From Comamonas endophytica (GTDB lineage Bacteria > Pseudomonadota > Gammaproteobacteria > Burkholderiales > Burkholderiaceae_C), in the NCBI RefSeq assembly GCF_023634805.2, contig NZ_CP106881.1, positions 1,829,501-1,893,500 of the forward strand: a DNA stretch of 64,000 nt, written 5' to 3'. The position numbers and the translations under genes were made by a program. Shown in pieces: positions 63,302-64,000 of the stretch. Position 1 is the stretch's first letter. Every line of letters starts with the position of its first letter. The notes under the pieces are model-generated. The model saw only the letters and a program-made list of their open reading frames with translations. It had not been told where the DNA came from and did no database searches.

Positions 63302-64000
63302 ATGACCACGCCCCACTTCCCAATCTCCCGCCGTTCGGCCGCCCTCGCGCTGGCCGTCTTTGCCGCCCTGGGCGCCAGCGCCGCGCAGGCCGACTACCCC
63401 GACCGCCCGATCAAGCTGATCGTGCCCTTTGCGGCCAGCGGCTCGACCGATCTCGCGGCGCGCCTGATCGGCGAGTACGCCAGCCGCGAGCTGGGCCAGG
63501 CCATCGTCATCGAGAACCGCGCCGGCGCCGGCGGCTCGCTGGGCATGGACATGGTCGCCAAATCCAAGCCCGACGGCTACACGCTGGGCATGGCCACCAT
63601 GAGCACCCATGGCTCGAACGTCGCCGCCTACGGCAGCCGCCTCAAGTACGACCCGGTCAAGGACTTCGTGCCCGTGAGCAACGTGGCGACGGTGCCCAGC
63701 GTGCTGGCGGTGACGGGCAAGTTCCCCGCCAAGAACATGCCGGACTTCCTCGCGCTGGCGAAGAAGGAGCCGGCCAAGATCACCTTTGCCTCGCCGGGCA
63801 CCGGATCGCTGGGCCACTCCAACATCGAGTACTTCTCCAGCCTGGCCGGCATCAAGCTGCTGCACGTGCCCTACAAGGGCTCGGGCATGGCGCTCAACGA
63901 CGCGATCGCCGGCCAGGTCGATGCCATCACCGACAACCTGCCCTCGGCGCTGCCGCACATCAAGGCCGGCCGCCTGCATGCGCTGGCCGTGCTCTCGGAC
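63302..64000 (+). CDS. Bug/TctC-family periplasmic solute receptor, 3' end outside the window
   Basis: The first 233 residues are visible and the frame is open at the window edge. Signal peptide SRRSAALALAVFAALGASAAQA is followed by YPDRPIKLIVPFAASGSTDLAARLIGEYA, VIENRAGAGGSLGMDMVAKSKPDGYTLG and HVPYKGSGMALNDAIAGQVDAITDNLPSALPHIKAGRLHALAVLS. It would be about 320 residues when complete. It diverges from a LysR gene, which probably controls it and any downstream catabolic genes. Confidence 0.88.
   Translation, partial: MTTPHFPISRRSAALALAVFAALGASAAQADYPDRPIKLIVPFAASGSTDLAARLIGEYASRELGQAIVIENRAGAGGSLGMDMVAKSKPDGYTLGMATMSTHGSNVAAYGSRLKYDPVKDFVPVSNVATVPSVLAVTGKFPAKNMPDFLALAKKEPAKITFASPGTGSLGHSNIEYFSSLAGIKLLHVPYKGSGMALNDAIAGQVDAITDNLPSALPHIKAGRLHALAVLSD

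Noticed and set aside
62264..63979. 571-codon frame extending the second LysR
   Set aside because: The extension runs antisense through the Bug receptor at 63302 and lacks family similarity.

Overview
The window looks like a GC-rich betaproteobacterial chromosome, most likely from the family Comamonadaceae (Acidovorax, Delftia or Comamonas type). The evidence is the high GC coding bias, four orphan Bug/TctC-type solute receptors, LysR and GntR genes beside small catabolic operons, and a palindromic intergenic repeat (core GACAGGCTCAGGACGAACGG and its complement) at six places. No rRNA, tRNA, CRISPR array or intact insertion sequence was seen.

Layout. Positions 1-1080 carry no convincing gene. 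They hold a cluster of DnaA-box-like sites next to an A/T-rich stretch, and palindromes ahead of a polyketide operon. Positions 1081-10873 (+) are a tightly coupled three-gene operon: a 2533-residue type I polyketide synthase laid out like an animal fatty acid synthase but without a thioesterase, an alpha-oxoamine synthase, and a small CAT-fold acyltransferase. This trio is the best candidate for an undescribed biosynthetic system. A TerC-family membrane protein follows.

Positions 11912-36161 (-) form one 24-kb capsule locus of the ABC-transporter (group 2) type. It has export genes kpsE, kpsM, kpsT and kpsD, a half-length kpsC and kpsS. It also has a complete GDP-mannose to GDP-D-rhamnose route (manC, manB, gmd, rmd), five glycosyltransferases, an unrecognised 614-residue protein, a 763-residue coiled-coil protein with 90-residue repeats, and an SDR and an LtaS-like transferase at the distal end. 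The block at about 24.0-33.4 kb is clearly richer in A/T than its flanks, as expected for the variable, transferred part of a capsule locus.

Positions 36637-44064 hold an XdhC-family gene and a PrpR-like sigma-54 activator. The activator diverges from an operon of a class III CoA-transferase, an HMG-CoA-lyase-like enzyme and two Bug receptors. A -24/-12 promoter and upstream palindromes are visible between them, and the operon probably handles a branched 3-hydroxy diacid. A 244-bp inverted-repeat-bounded element follows. Positions 44576-50769 hold an NMT1/SsuA-type ABC transporter with an alpha/beta hydrolase, facing a GntR regulator and an allophanate hydrolase.

Positions 51030-57900 (-) form a signalling block: a BdlA-like PAS-PAS-MCP protein, an EAL protein with a broken GGDEF, an MHYT-GGDEF-EAL protein, and a winged-helix/repeat regulator with two micro-ORFs diverging from it. 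Positions 58260-64000 hold a gamma-glutamyltransferase-family enzyme with a Bug receptor and a divergent LysR, then a second LysR diverging from a Bug receptor cut off by the window edge.
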